From: Certhia americana
Taxonomy: Eukaryota > Chordata > Aves > Passeriformes > Certhiidae
Assembly: GCA_018697195.1 (NCBI GenBank)
Contig: CM031860.1
Span: 62,016,509 to 62,080,508 of the forward strand
DNA length: 64,000 bases
Direction: 5' to 3'
In this document: positions 1 through 11,610 of the stretch, one piece after another
Numbering within the stretch: position 1 is the first letter of the stretch
Layout: every line of letters begins with the position of its first letter
Notes under the pieces: generated by a model
Told to the model about the DNA's origin: nothing
The model's database searches: none
Seen by the model: the letters and a program-made list of their open reading frames with translations, nothing else
Program-made: the position numbers and the translations under genes

Positions 1-1277
1 ATTATCACATAACACAGATGCATTAGGTACAGAATAGGCACCAAGAGGAAAGAACGTGCTTTGGTTTTATCACTCACTATTATGAGAAGGAAAGGACCCA
101 AGTATGCATAATTATAAACTGCAAATGTCATGCCTCCTCCCCCTTCCTCCATCATCCAGAAAAATCAGCACATTAAGAAGGTAGCAATGCCCTAGACCTT
201 GCCTATTAGCCTCACAAAATCAGGGAACAAAAAGTTCACAACTACTGTCTGCAGTAAAAGAACTTCTATATCTCAGGAGTTAAGTTCTGAGTTTAGCTCT
301 CATGGCACTTAAGAAAAGAAGAAATATGATTAGTCTAGTGAAGGATGAATATCCACTAGTGATCAAAAGCAACTGCTTCAAAAGAAAATGCAGAATATGC
401 AAAACAAAAACAAAGTTTAAGGGACTGAATCAAGCAAAGCATCTTTATTGACATTTGACAAGAAATCTTCAGATTTCAATTAAGCCATATCTAAGTAGCC
501 CCCAAAGCTATAAACTTTATGGCTCAGCCATTGCATTTCTGTTTCCTTCCTTTAGCACCACTTTTTTTACATATGTATATTCATGAAGTAGTGACTTCCA
601 GAGGGGATGGCATTTTAGAGCTATCACTGACTAAATCTGAAAAAAATCCCCCAAACAATGTACTATGAACTCACTCTGCACCTCTGAATGAAATCTTTCA
701 CAAACAGAATGCTTATGTGGTGTGTCCTTTTCTTATTCTACTGCTCAAATTATTTCATTTTGTTCATGGAAACCGGTAGAAATCCATGTCAGCACAACTG
801 TGTTGAGGATACTCTCCTAGTAAAGAGGTGGTTCACTTGCTATTCATTTTTAGCTATTCACACTGCTATGCTTTATTTTCTCCTTCATTTTCTTAATATT
901 TTGTTTCCTATCTTTGTCTTCTATCGCATTTAAATAACCTTTTATATTTATCTTAATATTCTTCCTCAGTACTGCCTCATTATTCCCATTGGTACTGTCA
1001 ATGCCCTCTTTACAGTCCCTCTGTTTCCTCACATAAATTCTAACAATACTGCAGATCTTCCCTTTCCTATAATTTTTTAAAGCTCTGTTTTGCTTTCATT
1101 TAACTTAAAAGACATATAAGTCATCCCTACTGAAGTTTAATATATTAGATTTTATATAATGGCACATTCTCCTTTCAAGCTCACTCTATCACCACTAGCA
1201 TTTAGCTAATTTTGTCAACCTCATCTCTCTCTAATAAGAACGGTCTGTTTATATTTGTTATCAGGAATTCTTACCTG
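1..1277. other. AT-rich noncoding stretch, no feature seen
   Basis: This leading stretch is AT-rich and CpG-poor. Open frames such as 688-933 on the plus strand are short, start at arbitrary ATGs and encode no recognisable domain. I see no repeat family, RNA gene or promoter-like sequence. It could be unique intergenic or intronic DNA, or repeats too old to recognise by eye. Confidence 0.6.
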
Positions 1278-1457
1278 TGAGGGTGGGGAGGCCCTGGCAC
1301 AGGGTGCCCAGAGAAGCTGTGGCTGCCCCTGGATCCCTGGAAGTGTCCAAGGACCTGGACTAGTAGAAGCTGTCCCTTCCCATGGCAGGGGTTGGAACAA
1401 AATCATCTTGAAGGTCCTTTCCAGCTCAAACCATTCTGTGGTTCTTAGGTTGTATGA
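1278..1457 (+). mobile_element. CR1 LINE 3'-end fragment
   Basis: The stretch matches the remembered 3' part of avian CR1: the 'gccctggcacagggtgccc' block, 'gagaagctgtggctgcccc', a 'cccatggcaggggttgg' block, and the tail 'aaaccattctgtggttct'. CR1 is a non-LTR retrotransposon that inserts as 5'-truncated copies. Only the last ~180 bp is here, ending in degenerate copies of the tail repeat, so no reverse-transcriptase coding sequence remains. Open frames on both strands across it (1221-1406 minus, 1255-1461 plus) are by-products of the repeat. The moderate divergence suggests an old, fixed copy. Confidence 0.93.
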
Positions 1458-2701
1458 TTAATGCTATTAAATGTGACCTTTCATAAATTTAATTAACCTG
1501 TGTTTCTATTCAAAATATCATCCAGCAAATAAAATTGGAAACTTTAATTAATCAATCAATGATCATCATCATGACAATAATAAAACAAAATAAAATAATA
1601 TAATATAGTAATAATTCTGAAATAGCCTCTAAGAATCAAATACTTTAGCACAGCCTGTTCATTTGACATTACAAGTGTTATCCACTTTCTGGTATCTCTT
1701 AAACATAGTGGTTTTATTCCTCTTTTATCTCTTGATCCTTAGATGTCACAATTCCTTTGCAGTAAATTTAAGTCCTCAATTGTTACTGTGATTTTAGATC
1801 TTTGAGAACATCTTGTGACCTTAGATTGAAGGATGATGAATATTTGCTGTTGTGTTACTCAATAGCCAACAAATCAGCCCAAACCCTTTCTTAAAATTCT
1901 CTAACAGAACTGCAGAAACTACAATTCATTTATGTCTCACTTTTCCTTTCCATTACTGCCCTAGAGAATTTAAGGAAAGCTAAATGTTATTAAGGTACAA
2001 TAAATCCAACAAAACAGTATCTCTAACAGAAATTATCAAAGATCTCAGATCTCAAAGGACAAAAATCAGCATAATTTCACAGAAGCAATATTGATAAATA
2101 GATTGGCCTTGTCTGGAGGTGCAGTTCTGGATTTGTAAAGTGGTTTATAAGCCATGAAGCACATTGCACATGTGCCTTACTGGGTGTTTGCCTTATTTGT
2201 TCAGTATTTTTTGAGGCTGTTGACCAATTCCACCCAAATCTAACGGACAGTGTAGAGTCTGCAAATAGATTGACATAGTATAAATCCTGCCTTTGTTTTC
2301 CTGCCTTTCAAATTAAGAAGTTGGATAGAGTAGAACCACCCTATTGATTCCTCTGGTAAGGATGAAGTTTAGCTCAGTATGAGACAACAGAGTACGTACT
2401 TTCACATGGAACTCTATGAAAAAGGGAGATTTAGCTGAAATGTGAAGCTTACTGGGCAACTCAGACACAAAGCAATACAAAACCAATCTTCATTAGCTCC
2501 GCAATTTTCATAAAATTTGAAGAATTCAATGGTCATGTGATAGTAGTATCTCTTGACTTTGGGCATGTTCTTAAACTTATATTTCAAAGAACTACAGCTG
2601 CCTATGAATTTGTGTTTGCTCAGGTTCATGAATTCAAGCCTCAAGGAACCTGAATTGGGTGCTCACAAAATGAACAGAAATAAATTTACACAGGAAATCA
2701 A
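1458..2701. other. AT-rich noncoding stretch
   Basis: Very AT-rich near 1540-1620 (runs of AATAAT and AAAATA type). No gene, RNA or clear repeat is recognisable. The frame at 2414-2644 on the minus strand has no domain and is probably chance. Confidence 0.55.
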
Positions 2702-2962
2702 TGACAGGATAGGACAAAATGGTCTCAGGCTGTGCCAGGGGAGGTTCAGGTTGGACTTCAGGAAGAATTTCTTCACTGAAAGGGAGGTCAGGCATTGAAT
2801 CTGCCAGAGAGGTTTGGAGTCCCCATCCCTGGGATAGTTCAAGGAAAGACTGGACATGGCATTCAGTGCTCTGGGCTTGAGCCAAGGTGAGGATGGGTCA
2901 AAGGCTGGGCTTGATGATGTTAGAGATGTTTTCCAACCTAAATTACTTTGTGATTCTGTAAT
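2702..2962 (+). mobile_element. CR1 LINE fragment, about 260 bp
   Basis: It begins with the CR1 block 'atggtctcaggctgtgccag', continues through 'ttggacttcaggaagaattt' and 'gatgttagagatgttttcca', and ends with 'ttactttgtgattctgtaat', the tail repeat. This subtype extends further 5' than the 1278 copy. Differences from the usual consensus include small losses in the middle (for example where the gene-free 3' region normally has a 'gtgcccagg' block). The three overlapping open frames here (2553-2798, 2634-2885, 2663-3016) are shadows of the repeat. The element is dead. Confidence 0.92.
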
Positions 2963-3870
2963 TATAAAGCACATTTTTTCTCCTATTTTAACTGAAAAAT
3001 TACTGGCATATTTCATAGTCCATTTTCAACTAAGCTTTTCTGTAGCAATGCACAAAATTAGCTTTCCACACTTAAAGCATTTACAGTACTAATAAAGAGG
3101 AAAGCACATTTGATGAGAGAGCTTTGCAAAGAGTCATTGAGCACTCATTTCCAATTTGTGTTTTTGATGCTTTCCCACAGTGCTAGCACAGGCTCTTGAC
3201 AAAACTCTCAGAAGAAACACATTATTACATCTTCATTCAACTGAAACTATGACAATTCACAGGAGCCCCATTCTGCACACAATACATGCCAGGAAAAGAA
3301 GAGCAGGAACAGAACCAGGGCTCTAGGAACACCAGCAGAGGGGAAATAATACATACATTGCAAACATGGTGGGGTTTTGCAAGAGAAGTTAATTAAAATC
3401 CATAAAATTTACACTTTGATGTCAGGAACAAAGCTGCAGTGTAGAAAATCTCTGTTCTAAGTTAGAATGAGAAGGAATGTTGTAGGACTTCTCTTTATTT
3501 TATACTATTTCTTGGGATACAGTTGTAACTGAGGAATGATGTATCTGTCAAGGTATTTCACAGCAGTGACATCACTCTAGGGTGTGCTAATTATGTAACA
3601 TTGGCACCAAGGCAAAATTGTGATGGCTTTCCTCTTAATAGTACACTACTAATTAGAAGTCTCAAGTGAGGAGGGGTTCATAAAGCTTTGTCAGAGGGAG
3701 AAAATGAGTATTTGTCCTGACTGCAGGGTGTCTTTGTGAATAACTAATCTGGTATAATAAACGCAACAGCAAAGGCAAGAGAAAGCAGGAGGATGCAGAT
3801 GGTACCATCTGACAGTGCCTTGGGTCCAGGGTCTTTACACTGCTGTGTAATTCTTTTTAATCACTTTAAA
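2963..3870. other. Noncoding stretch, no feature seen
   Basis: AT-rich sequence without recognised repeats or open frames of note. Confidence 0.55.
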
Positions 3871-3988
3871 CATCACAAAATTATTTAGGTTGGGGAAGAC
3901 CTCTAAGCTCTTTGAGTCCAACCATTAACCCAGCACTGCCAAGCCACCACTAAACCAGGTCTCTAAGTTCAGCATCTCTGTGAAAACC
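3871..3988 (-). mobile_element. CR1 LINE 3'-end fragment, antisense
   Basis: Reading on the plus strand shows the reverse complement of a CR1 tail: 'ttatttaggttggggaagac', 'tttgagtccaaccattaacc', then 'ccactaaaccaggtctctaa'. This matches the subtype whose sense strand carries 'gttggactcgatgatctt'. About 120 bp remains, truncated at its 5' side near 3988. Confidence 0.9.
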
Positions 3989-4624
3989 TATGAAATAAAA
4001 CAACATCTCACCAACAGACCTCTTTCAATAACTACATTAAGACTAGCAAATGGGATAAGTATATAAATATCCTCCCACAGATACTTAGCTCAGCTTAGCA
4101 CACACATTCATTGTCCTGCCAATACTTCCACCTTCAGTGGTAAATTACTATTTTCAGCAGTGAGATGCTTCCTTAGCACAAAAGAAGTCGTTCTTCATCT
4201 TCTCCAGTCACCCAGCAATTTGTGCTGTTGAATTTTTTGTGAAAGGCTTCCAGCAAGTGGTGAAATTGAGTACCTGAAGGATTTGATTGAGGGACTGTTG
4301 TACCAGAATTACCTCTTCTGTATCAGCACAAGCAGTAGGAAAAGGCCCCAAACTGTGCTGTTTCATTGCTAGATGGCTGATAACTCCAGATTTACTTTCT
4401 CTCATATGCTGTGTAGTACAGAAAATGGTGTCTAGAGATTGTCTTGGTTACACATCATTCTGTATTCAGTGCAACAACTCACATCAATACTGAGTAGCTA
4501 AACTTATTGTAGCTCTCTATCTAAGGAGGCAGGATCTCTGCCTGGGAAGAGAGAAAACTAAAACAAAGCATTGCAGTTCATTTAATTTTCAGTGTAATGG
4601 TGCTTGAAAAAGTACCTTGACTTC

Positions 4625-4661
4625 TATTTTTATTTTTATTTTTGTTGTTGTTGTTGTTGTT
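4625..4661 (+). repeat. Compound microsatellite (TATTTT)n-(GTT)n
   Basis: Three TATTTT-like units are followed directly by about six GTT units. This is a typical polymorphic simple repeat with no sign of function. Confidence 0.9.
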
Positions 4662-4894
4662 AGTACATTCTGGGTGTTTCATTTGTTTCTTGCCTAGTAA
4701 ATAGAATCATTATTATATAAGTGCAACATAATACTACTACTCATGCAGCAGTCAATACACAGTGTGTTAGTTTTATTAAAATTCAAACCTAGATGGCTGC
4801 TGAGTGTTGGAAAGTACATTACTAATATAACTGAATTGATTTTGTTGAACCCATTGAAGGTGAAAGCATTGGGCACAATTTGTCTACATTTCTT

Positions 4895-4920
4895 AAAAAA
4901 AAAAAAAAAAAAAAAAAAAA
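4895..4920 (+). repeat. A26 homopolymer
   Basis: Twenty-six consecutive A residues followed by a short A/C tail. It could be the tail of an old retroposed sequence or simple slippage expansion. No flanking gene copy was recognised, so slippage is equally likely. Confidence 0.9.
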
Positions 4921-6208
4921 CCAAAAAATAATCCCACACACATTTGAGACTTTACCACACAAGAGATCCATTTATAAAGCCAGACAGCATAAACCAGAGT
5001 TAACAATGTCCTGGAAAATAGACACAAAGGTCAGTTAAAGGAAAACAAGCAGAACAAAATCTGAGTATGTTCTGGTTGGTACAAAATGCAGTACTAAAAT
5101 AATTTTTAGTGTTGTCTTTGTAAGGACTGTTCAAAGCTTATTAATCTCAGTATTTCATGCTTTGTTCTTCCCATTTTACTGAAGATCAGAAGCTGGATGT
5201 GTGCATTAACCTTTCAAGGCTGGTCCTGAGAACTGACTTCCTATAGAATATGTAAAATACATTATTTTGACCCCCTATACACATCTATCAGGACTAACAG
5301 AATACAGCTTATTCTACCTTGTCATCATTCAGCACAGAGAAAGGAGAATGGATGAAACAAAATTTTCACCACTTTTTTTCAGGATCACGTAGCAAACTAG
5401 GGTGTGTTGGTAAGGTGAAAACTGAGTGGAGTAACTATCCAGCAGGTGTCCATGAAATACATCTGCATTTCTGGAACAGCTGGAAGCAGAACTGCCAAAA
5501 TACACTTGACTGGTAAGAATATTTCCTGCCCAGTTCATGATGATCTTGAGAAATTTGCAAACACATAATAGTGTCTTTTTGTTGGAGACAAAATGTGTGC
5601 TAATTATGAAAAAAAAAAAAATTTTGGAAAAGGGTAAAAAAGTGTCATTCCATATTTTTGAGTTGTGTGTAGTGAATAAAAATCAGCCATCCTTGACCTA
5701 TGTGTCTGATGAAAAACTAAGTGGGAGGATAAATTCTGATAGAGAGATAAGATGCTGAGAAAAGAAAGGAGTAGATTGAATAATATGTCTGGGATTGTAA
5801 CTAATTCAGAAATAAGTCATGGACTGAAGTGTAACCAAGGACTGGAATATAAATAGTTTGAGCAGAACAATGGGAGTCTGGAGTGGAAGGAAAGTGACAG
5901 GGTCAGTAATGGAAGAAAATACAAATGAACTCCAAAGCAGGAAAGATGAATGGAGAAAAGGTAATTTCAGGGGTATTGCAGATCTATGGAAATATAATAA
6001 TGAGAAATGCAGCATCAAGACCAGGAAAATGCAATGGTTTTTGGACAAGATTTTGTTGTGAACAGAAATTAATTTTAAGTCAGATCTTTGTCCTTCCATA
6101 CAGGAGCTAATGAACTTCCTAAATGCCTAGGATAAGAGACTATATTTGTTATTTGATTAATCTCTGTATTTCATCTCTGTTTTACCTCATTGTGGCTTTG
6201 TTATTTTC

Positions 6209-6228
6209 TTTTTTTTTTTTTTTTTTTT
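6209..6228 (+). repeat. T20 homopolymer
   Basis: Twenty consecutive T residues. The flanking sequence shows no recognisable retrocopy on either strand. Confidence 0.9.
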
Positions 6229-7271
6229 AATGGTGGACTGATGTGACGTTCCCTAAAGAAGTTATTGGTCCTGTTTTTCAGTTAGAAAACCTTGGCCTTG
6301 AGGAGATGCAACAGAAAGTTCTGGATACACGAAGATTCGTAAAGATGAGAGATAAGAATTCCTCTAGTCAGTCCATTTATTTATTTTCAATGTGTTTTTA
6401 AAAACTTCTAAAACAGCTGTGATGACACTACAAACACATCACTGGGTACACAATTGTGTCAGATAATGCTCTGACACACCCTAATGGTGTCAGGACTGAG
6501 GTCTGTGTTTCAGGTGTCTGTGTCTCCATCAAAACCCCAGATTATCATGTTCTCATTCTATCATAATAGTTTCATGGCAAATGTAGGAGAGTGAGGCATA
6601 AAAGGGGAAAAAAAAGTTACTCTGTGTTATTCAAGGACTCTGTATTAGGAGCTGGATCCAGAAAGCACTGCCCTTGGATCTCAGACAAGTGTGGAATTCT
6701 GTCAGGGGAAAAGTAACATGAAATCTTGCATATCCCCATTAACATTGACAATCTCCCTTTATCATGCAGAAAGACTCAATGAACTTTGTTCTCAAATCTC
6801 TTAACTTTAGGAAATTAAATAAAGTTCAGAATAAAATTATAAATGGAAAAAAAATTTGGCTACTTAGGATATTCTCTTCTCAGAAAGTTTTGGCTACCTT
6901 CCTATTCCCTAAAACCAGAAATATTGGAGGTCCTCAAGAAGAAATAAGAATTTGCTGTACTTTCAATTTTGCATATGCCTTGCTTAGAAAATCACATTCT
7001 TTTACAAAGAATAAAGGCAGGAGGATAATATCTTAAATCTTCCCCCCTGAGGGCCAGCAGTCCTCCAGTTTTATAATATTTATGAAATGTTTTGTAAATT
7101 CACTCCACATTACAACCAGTATGTCCTCATCACATGTGTTAATCACACACTGGGATACATCCGTGCCACAATAAGGCACAGGACAGAAAAATACAGTTCC
7201 ACTTTTGGAATGCTTTTGGAATACTTCAGTTTGATCTGAAAAAGCAGATCAAGCTGAAGAATGGAGAGAAA

Positions 7272-7394
7272 GCATAGAACCAAAACCCTGCTGAGTTGTA
7301 AGGGGCCCACAAGGACCATTGAATCCAACTCCTGGCCCTGCACAGGAGAATCCCAAAAACACACCGTGTGTCTAAGAGCATTTTCCAAAATGCT
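7272..7394 (-). mobile_element. CR1 LINE 3'-end fragment, antisense
   Basis: The plus strand carries the reverse complement of a CR1 end: 'ggggcccacaaggaccattg', 'atccaactcctggccctgca', 'caggagaatcccaaaaacac' and 'gtctaagagcattttccaaa'. The tail lies at the low-coordinate side. The 181-aa minus-strand open frame at 7143-7688, the longest in the window, runs straight through this fragment. It has no reverse-transcriptase or endonuclease motifs and extends into unrelated sequence on both sides, so I regard it as chance. Confidence 0.9.
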
Positions 7395-9077
7395 GTGGTC
7401 CATGGCATGGCTCAGAGTATGATGGGTTTTATTAGTCAAGCTCCACAGCACTTTGTAGGGTTTTTTAAACACAACCCTTAGGTTCAAAGTGGGTGGCTCA
7501 GGAGCAAAAGGGAGTAGAAAGACCTCAATTATTGGAATGCTTGTATCATGACACAAGGAAAAGAATGGGGATATAAAAGATCTTTCTTCTCCTCTGCAGG
7601 GCAGGAGGCTAGGTGTGCTATTAAATTTAATAATGAAATGAAATCTGATAGGATGGGCAGAGTCTTGAAGGAGGTTAAAGGAGCGCATCCAAAGCAGAAA
7701 GAGTTGTCAGACCTTTGAAAAGGACCATGTTCCCCTTTACTCCTCCAGGGTTTTGCTCCCCTGCATGATGTTTCAGCCTTCACAGAAAAGCTGTTTTAAC
7801 AGCTCCTCTCAGTGCTTCCCTGACCATTCTACCCATGTCAGGGACCACAACTGAAAGAAAGATCAAGGAAAAAACAAAAAAAACACAGTTTAACATTTGT
7901 CATCATTCTGTAAATTGCACATAACCCATAGATCTGTCACTTCAAATCTGGATTGGATTTGTGTTTGTAAATCTGTTAAGTAAAAACTCAATAATTTATA
8001 ATAAATAGATATCCTTTTGAAAGTTTCCTCTTAAAATGGGATAGATTTTTCCGCCCTGAAGTAGTAAACACATGCCCTTTATACTAATGGTCAAGAGGCT
8101 TCACACAGTTGATTTGCACAGATTTACATTGCTGTAGAGCTGTCTTCTATGGAACCCACTGAAAATACTGCCCACCAGATATTATTGTCTTTCTCAGAAT
8201 TTTCAGTAAATTAATCAAGTACAGAAAATTGTGGCTTTTCAGAAGAATAATCCCTACATGATTTATCATGTTATTATTTCACTGTATGCAGGTTTGTCCC
8301 AATACTTTTTGAGTGTTTATTTGAACAAGTACACAGAGTCTATATTACTGGGAGAGTTTATTAATTTGTATTCCTTACCTGCCTAATTTTCTTGGGCTGT
8401 ACAGACACAGCACTGTCCACCTTCCATGGACATTAAAAAGAAAGATTCTGTTTGCAGTCAAGACGTGTGAATAAATAAAAGTGTTTATTAATGAGATCAG
8501 ACAGGTGTTAAAGAGATTTCCCAAGAGGTAATCAGGAGACTGAAGCCAAGTTTCACAGAAGCACTTCTATAACCATCCGGTCTTAATCTTCCTATGCGCT
8601 AGTCTCAGTCTTTTACATTGTAACAGGATTTTTATTGCAGAATTCACTTAAGGTTAATTAGCATTTCAGCCACATGCAACATTTACATAGGAGGTAAAGA
8701 TATTACTCCTATGCATATCGTGTTTAGTTCTTGTGATTGTTTTGCACAATGCCAAGAGAGAGGAGGGCTAAAGTATCTTCTGAGCAGAGCCCAGTGCAAT
8801 CAGCTCTGGTGGGTTATCCCACAGGCATTGGCAAAACACTGCAAACACACAGAATTAGCTGGAGCCTGGCGAACCTTATTAGCACGGATTACCACAAGAG
8901 TTTATTTTGTTGGTTCCAGATCTGATTTGAATATCCCTGTTTTGTGCCCTCTGAAGTGAAAGGGGTTTGCTAACCCTTCCTGGTGCTGACCCTGACAGAG
9001 CTGAGGCAGCTGCACAGCTCCCTGTATCCTGTCTCCATCCCCAGCACCTCAGCTCCTGCTGCTCCTGCAGATTTATT

Positions 9078-9093
9078 GCTGCATTAATGCAGC
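9078..9093. promoter_or_regulatory. Perfect 16-bp palindrome with TAAT/ATTA core
   Basis: The sequence gctgcattaatgcagc is its own reverse complement. Its centre is ATTAAT, which resembles a paired homeodomain site, and CTGCAG-like flanks follow. The palindrome is directly visible. Any role as a binding site is inference. Confidence 0.35.
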
Positions 9094-9970
9094 TGAGCTG
9101 TTCCTTGACCCGAGCTGTCGCTGTGAGTTACAGGACTGGAGCAGCAGGAGATTTATCCCTTCTGTTTTATTGGCTGTTTGATGTTTTGAAAAGGGAGTAC
9201 TCCCGTTGCCCCACTCTGAAAGGGCTTTAGATTCACTTGCCTGGAGCCAGCTGTTGTATTTTGATGTCATTTCTCTGAAGTTGGCGGAGTTATATCAGGA
9301 AACCAGGTTACCAGGGAAAAGATTAAATACCACAGACTTATTTCATATTGCTCTTGATCTTTTGTTAACATCTTATGTACTATTTCCACATTTGCTTTGC
9401 TAAGGAGATGTATTCCAAGCATTTCCTTGGAACAAAAAGTCAGAGGGATTCCTACAAATGTATATGAAATCAATGATTTTATGCAATTTCAATTTGAAAA
9501 ACATTAACAAACAAACAAAGGTGCTGAATTCAAATAATGTCACGTGGGTTTTCTCTTTTATTTATTTTAAACCCCAAATGTCTATTTAACTAGATTGTTC
9601 CTGCTCAACAAAATCTTAACATCATTATTTTTATTTTGCTATGGCTTAGACTTGCATAGACAGCTAGTTTTCAAGGGAATAATCTATATTTTTGGAATAA
9701 TATCTCAGTTCTAGACTAATCTTTCTAAGCTGCAATACTGAATTAGTAGACTTTACCAAAAAGTTTTTGATCCACTATACGCTTCACCTGAGAGATAAAT
9801 TAATGAACATTAAACCAATAAAGTACAATAAATTTTTGAATTCCTCTTGTAATTACAAATGTTAGCCACAGAAAAGAAATATACTGAAGAATGAAGTTTG
9901 GCAGTTGTCCTTCAATACTAATAGTAAAGAAAAAAAATTGTTTTAAAAGTCAAGGTAAGTGTAATATTAA

Positions 9971-10040
9971 AGTGTCACTGTAAATATAAAATTAAAATGT
10001 CCATGTAAATGTAAAAATAAAATGTCACTGTAAAACTAAA
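9971..10040 (+). repeat. Short tandem repeat, about 26-bp unit, 2.7 copies
   Basis: Three consecutive units start with 'gtgtcactgtaaatataaaa', 'atgtccatgtaaatgtaaaa' and 'atgtcactgtaaaactaaac'. They are spaced 25-26 bp apart. Unit-to-unit differences show that it is old. Confidence 0.8.
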
Positions 10041-10729
10041 CCAAAAGGATTTTCTGCTGGAAACATTGGATTTCTCTATTGTCTATAAAATTCCAGCAGT
10101 GCAAAATCTGGCCTTCCATCAATGTTCAAAAGTAAAAAAAAAAAAAACCACAAAAAACCAAAATTTGCAATTCATTCAAAAGCTGGCTTTATACCATGTA
10201 GACAGTATGACTACAATGAGGACTTCTGCACAGAAAGACCTAAAAATTGGGTGTTGCTATCCATACTAACAGAAGGTTAACTTTACAATGCTTAATAGGA
10301 TTCCCAATTGCAATTGTGTCAAAGAGAAGGAGAGCAAGAAGAACCAAACCTCAGGGAATTCATGAACTGCCTGCCCCTTGTAGTTGAGGGAAATCTATTT
10401 GCAGAAACAAATTGACCTTGCCAGTGAGATAGAGACACAGATGTTAAATGATGTAACCAGGCTCCAAATCTGCTGAATCACATGTAGCTCTTGCAGCAGT
10501 GAAGAAAGCGGTAGGGGCTATTTTTGCTAGCAAAGGACATTTTTGTTGTAATAGAAGTGTCTCTCTTGAATCCTCAACAGATGTCTAATGTGAAAAATGA
10601 GTTTATTAAAAGGCTATTGTTCCACCTGTAGAAGACATGTGAGAGACTGAAATCATTAGTGGCTCGAACATTGCTAAAATCATCAGAGGATTTTTGCCTG
10701 CTGTAGCAAACTACAAGGAAAGAGCTGCT

Positions 10730-11610
10730 CATCTGTGACCCCTCCCCAAATGCAGCTCCTGACTGGAATTTGGGCCGTGGCTGGAACTTGGGACAAGATA
10801 AAGAGGATGTTGTTGTCCAGTCCCAGGTCTAGGGAGAAGAATGTATCCAGAAGTGATACTGGAAGAGAGACTGGGATGCTGATGGCTCAGACAATCAGGG
10901 GGAAGCTGCCGATGTGCAAAGCACCCGAGGGTGAGCACAGCCCAGCTCAGGCTACAGCTGGTGATGGATGAGATGAGGAGAGAGGGGAACCCTGTGAGGC
11001 AGGAGCTGTCCCCATTTCCTCATCAGTGAACTCAGCTGTGGTAACTCCCCTGCCCAGGAGGCCCTGGGACATTCACACATGGCCTGAAGGTGTTCACTCT
11101 GCTGATGAGCCATGATGGGCCCAGCTGCACTGGGGTGATGGGCAGCTGTATTGAATTAGGTGTCAAATTCACCCAAAATGTCCCCTGATCCACAAAATTC
11201 CATCATCCAGGTGTCCCTGATCCACAACACTTCATCATCCACATGTTCCTGATCCACAACACAACATCACCCAGCTGAAACTCCCTGCCCCAGGGGAGGT
11301 ACTCAAACCTGAGTGAATCTAAACCAAATCAATGTGATTCATTGGGGATTTTCCTGGGAGCTTTTCCTTGCCACCCAAAGGACCCAATCTGTGACCAACA
11401 CTTTGACCAAGATTGTTCAGTAACCAAATCTTTATTGTGAGGTGTATGAATGGTAAAATCTTAGCATTCTTGTCCTATCCTTCTCTTTCTTAAGCATTTT
11501 CTTAACTGATATTTAATGCTTTTATATTGTTATATTGCTGCAGATAATAACCAAAATGTCTGCATGCCTGTTTTCCTGTACAACTAAATTATTCTGCAAT
11601 AAACCCTACA
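10730..11610. other. GC-richer block, possible unrecognised LTR or interspersed repeat
   Basis: From about 10730 to 11400 the GC content is clearly higher than in the flanks, and frames such as 10735-10971 (plus) and 10729-10938 (minus) are open because of it. The block contains a three-unit 32-bp tandem repeat (11184-11279). It is followed by AT-rich sequence with an AATAAA at 11598-11603. GC-rich sequence with an internal minisatellite and a downstream polyadenylation signal would suit an ERV-type LTR, but I recognise no family and see no convincing TG...CA ends. Confidence 0.3.
11184..11279 (+). repeat. 32-bp tandem repeat, 3 units
   Basis: The motif 'cctgatccacaa' recurs at 11184, 11216 and 11248, an exact 32-bp period. 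Each is followed by an 'atcatcca' or 'atcaccca' variant. The second and first units are most alike and the third is degraded at its end. Confidence 0.88.

Larger units (their letters stand above)
3989..7271. other. AT-rich noncoding stretch with simple repeats
   Basis: No gene is recognisable. It contains a TATTTT/GTT simple repeat (4625-4661), a 26-base A run (4895-4920) and a 20-base T run (6209-6228). The open frames around 5800-6110 on both strands are mutually overlapping, short and without domains. Confidence 0.55.
7395..10729. other. Noncoding stretch; slightly GC-richer around 8.7-9.3 kb
   Basis: No gene was recognised. Between about 8710 and 9260 the sequence is GC-richer with a few CpGs (for example near 8578, 8596 and 9110), and open frames on both strands cross it without domains. 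It contains the 16-bp palindrome at 9078-9093 and the ~26-bp tandem repeat at 9971-10040. The 8.5-9.3 kb part might be an enhancer or an unrecognised old repeat. The sequence does not distinguish these. Confidence 0.5.

Noticed and set aside
7143..7688. 181-aa minus-strand open frame, the longest in the window
   Set aside because: It runs through an antisense CR1 tail into unrelated sequence on both sides. It has no domain and no reverse-transcriptase motif, and no splice or promoter context is visible.
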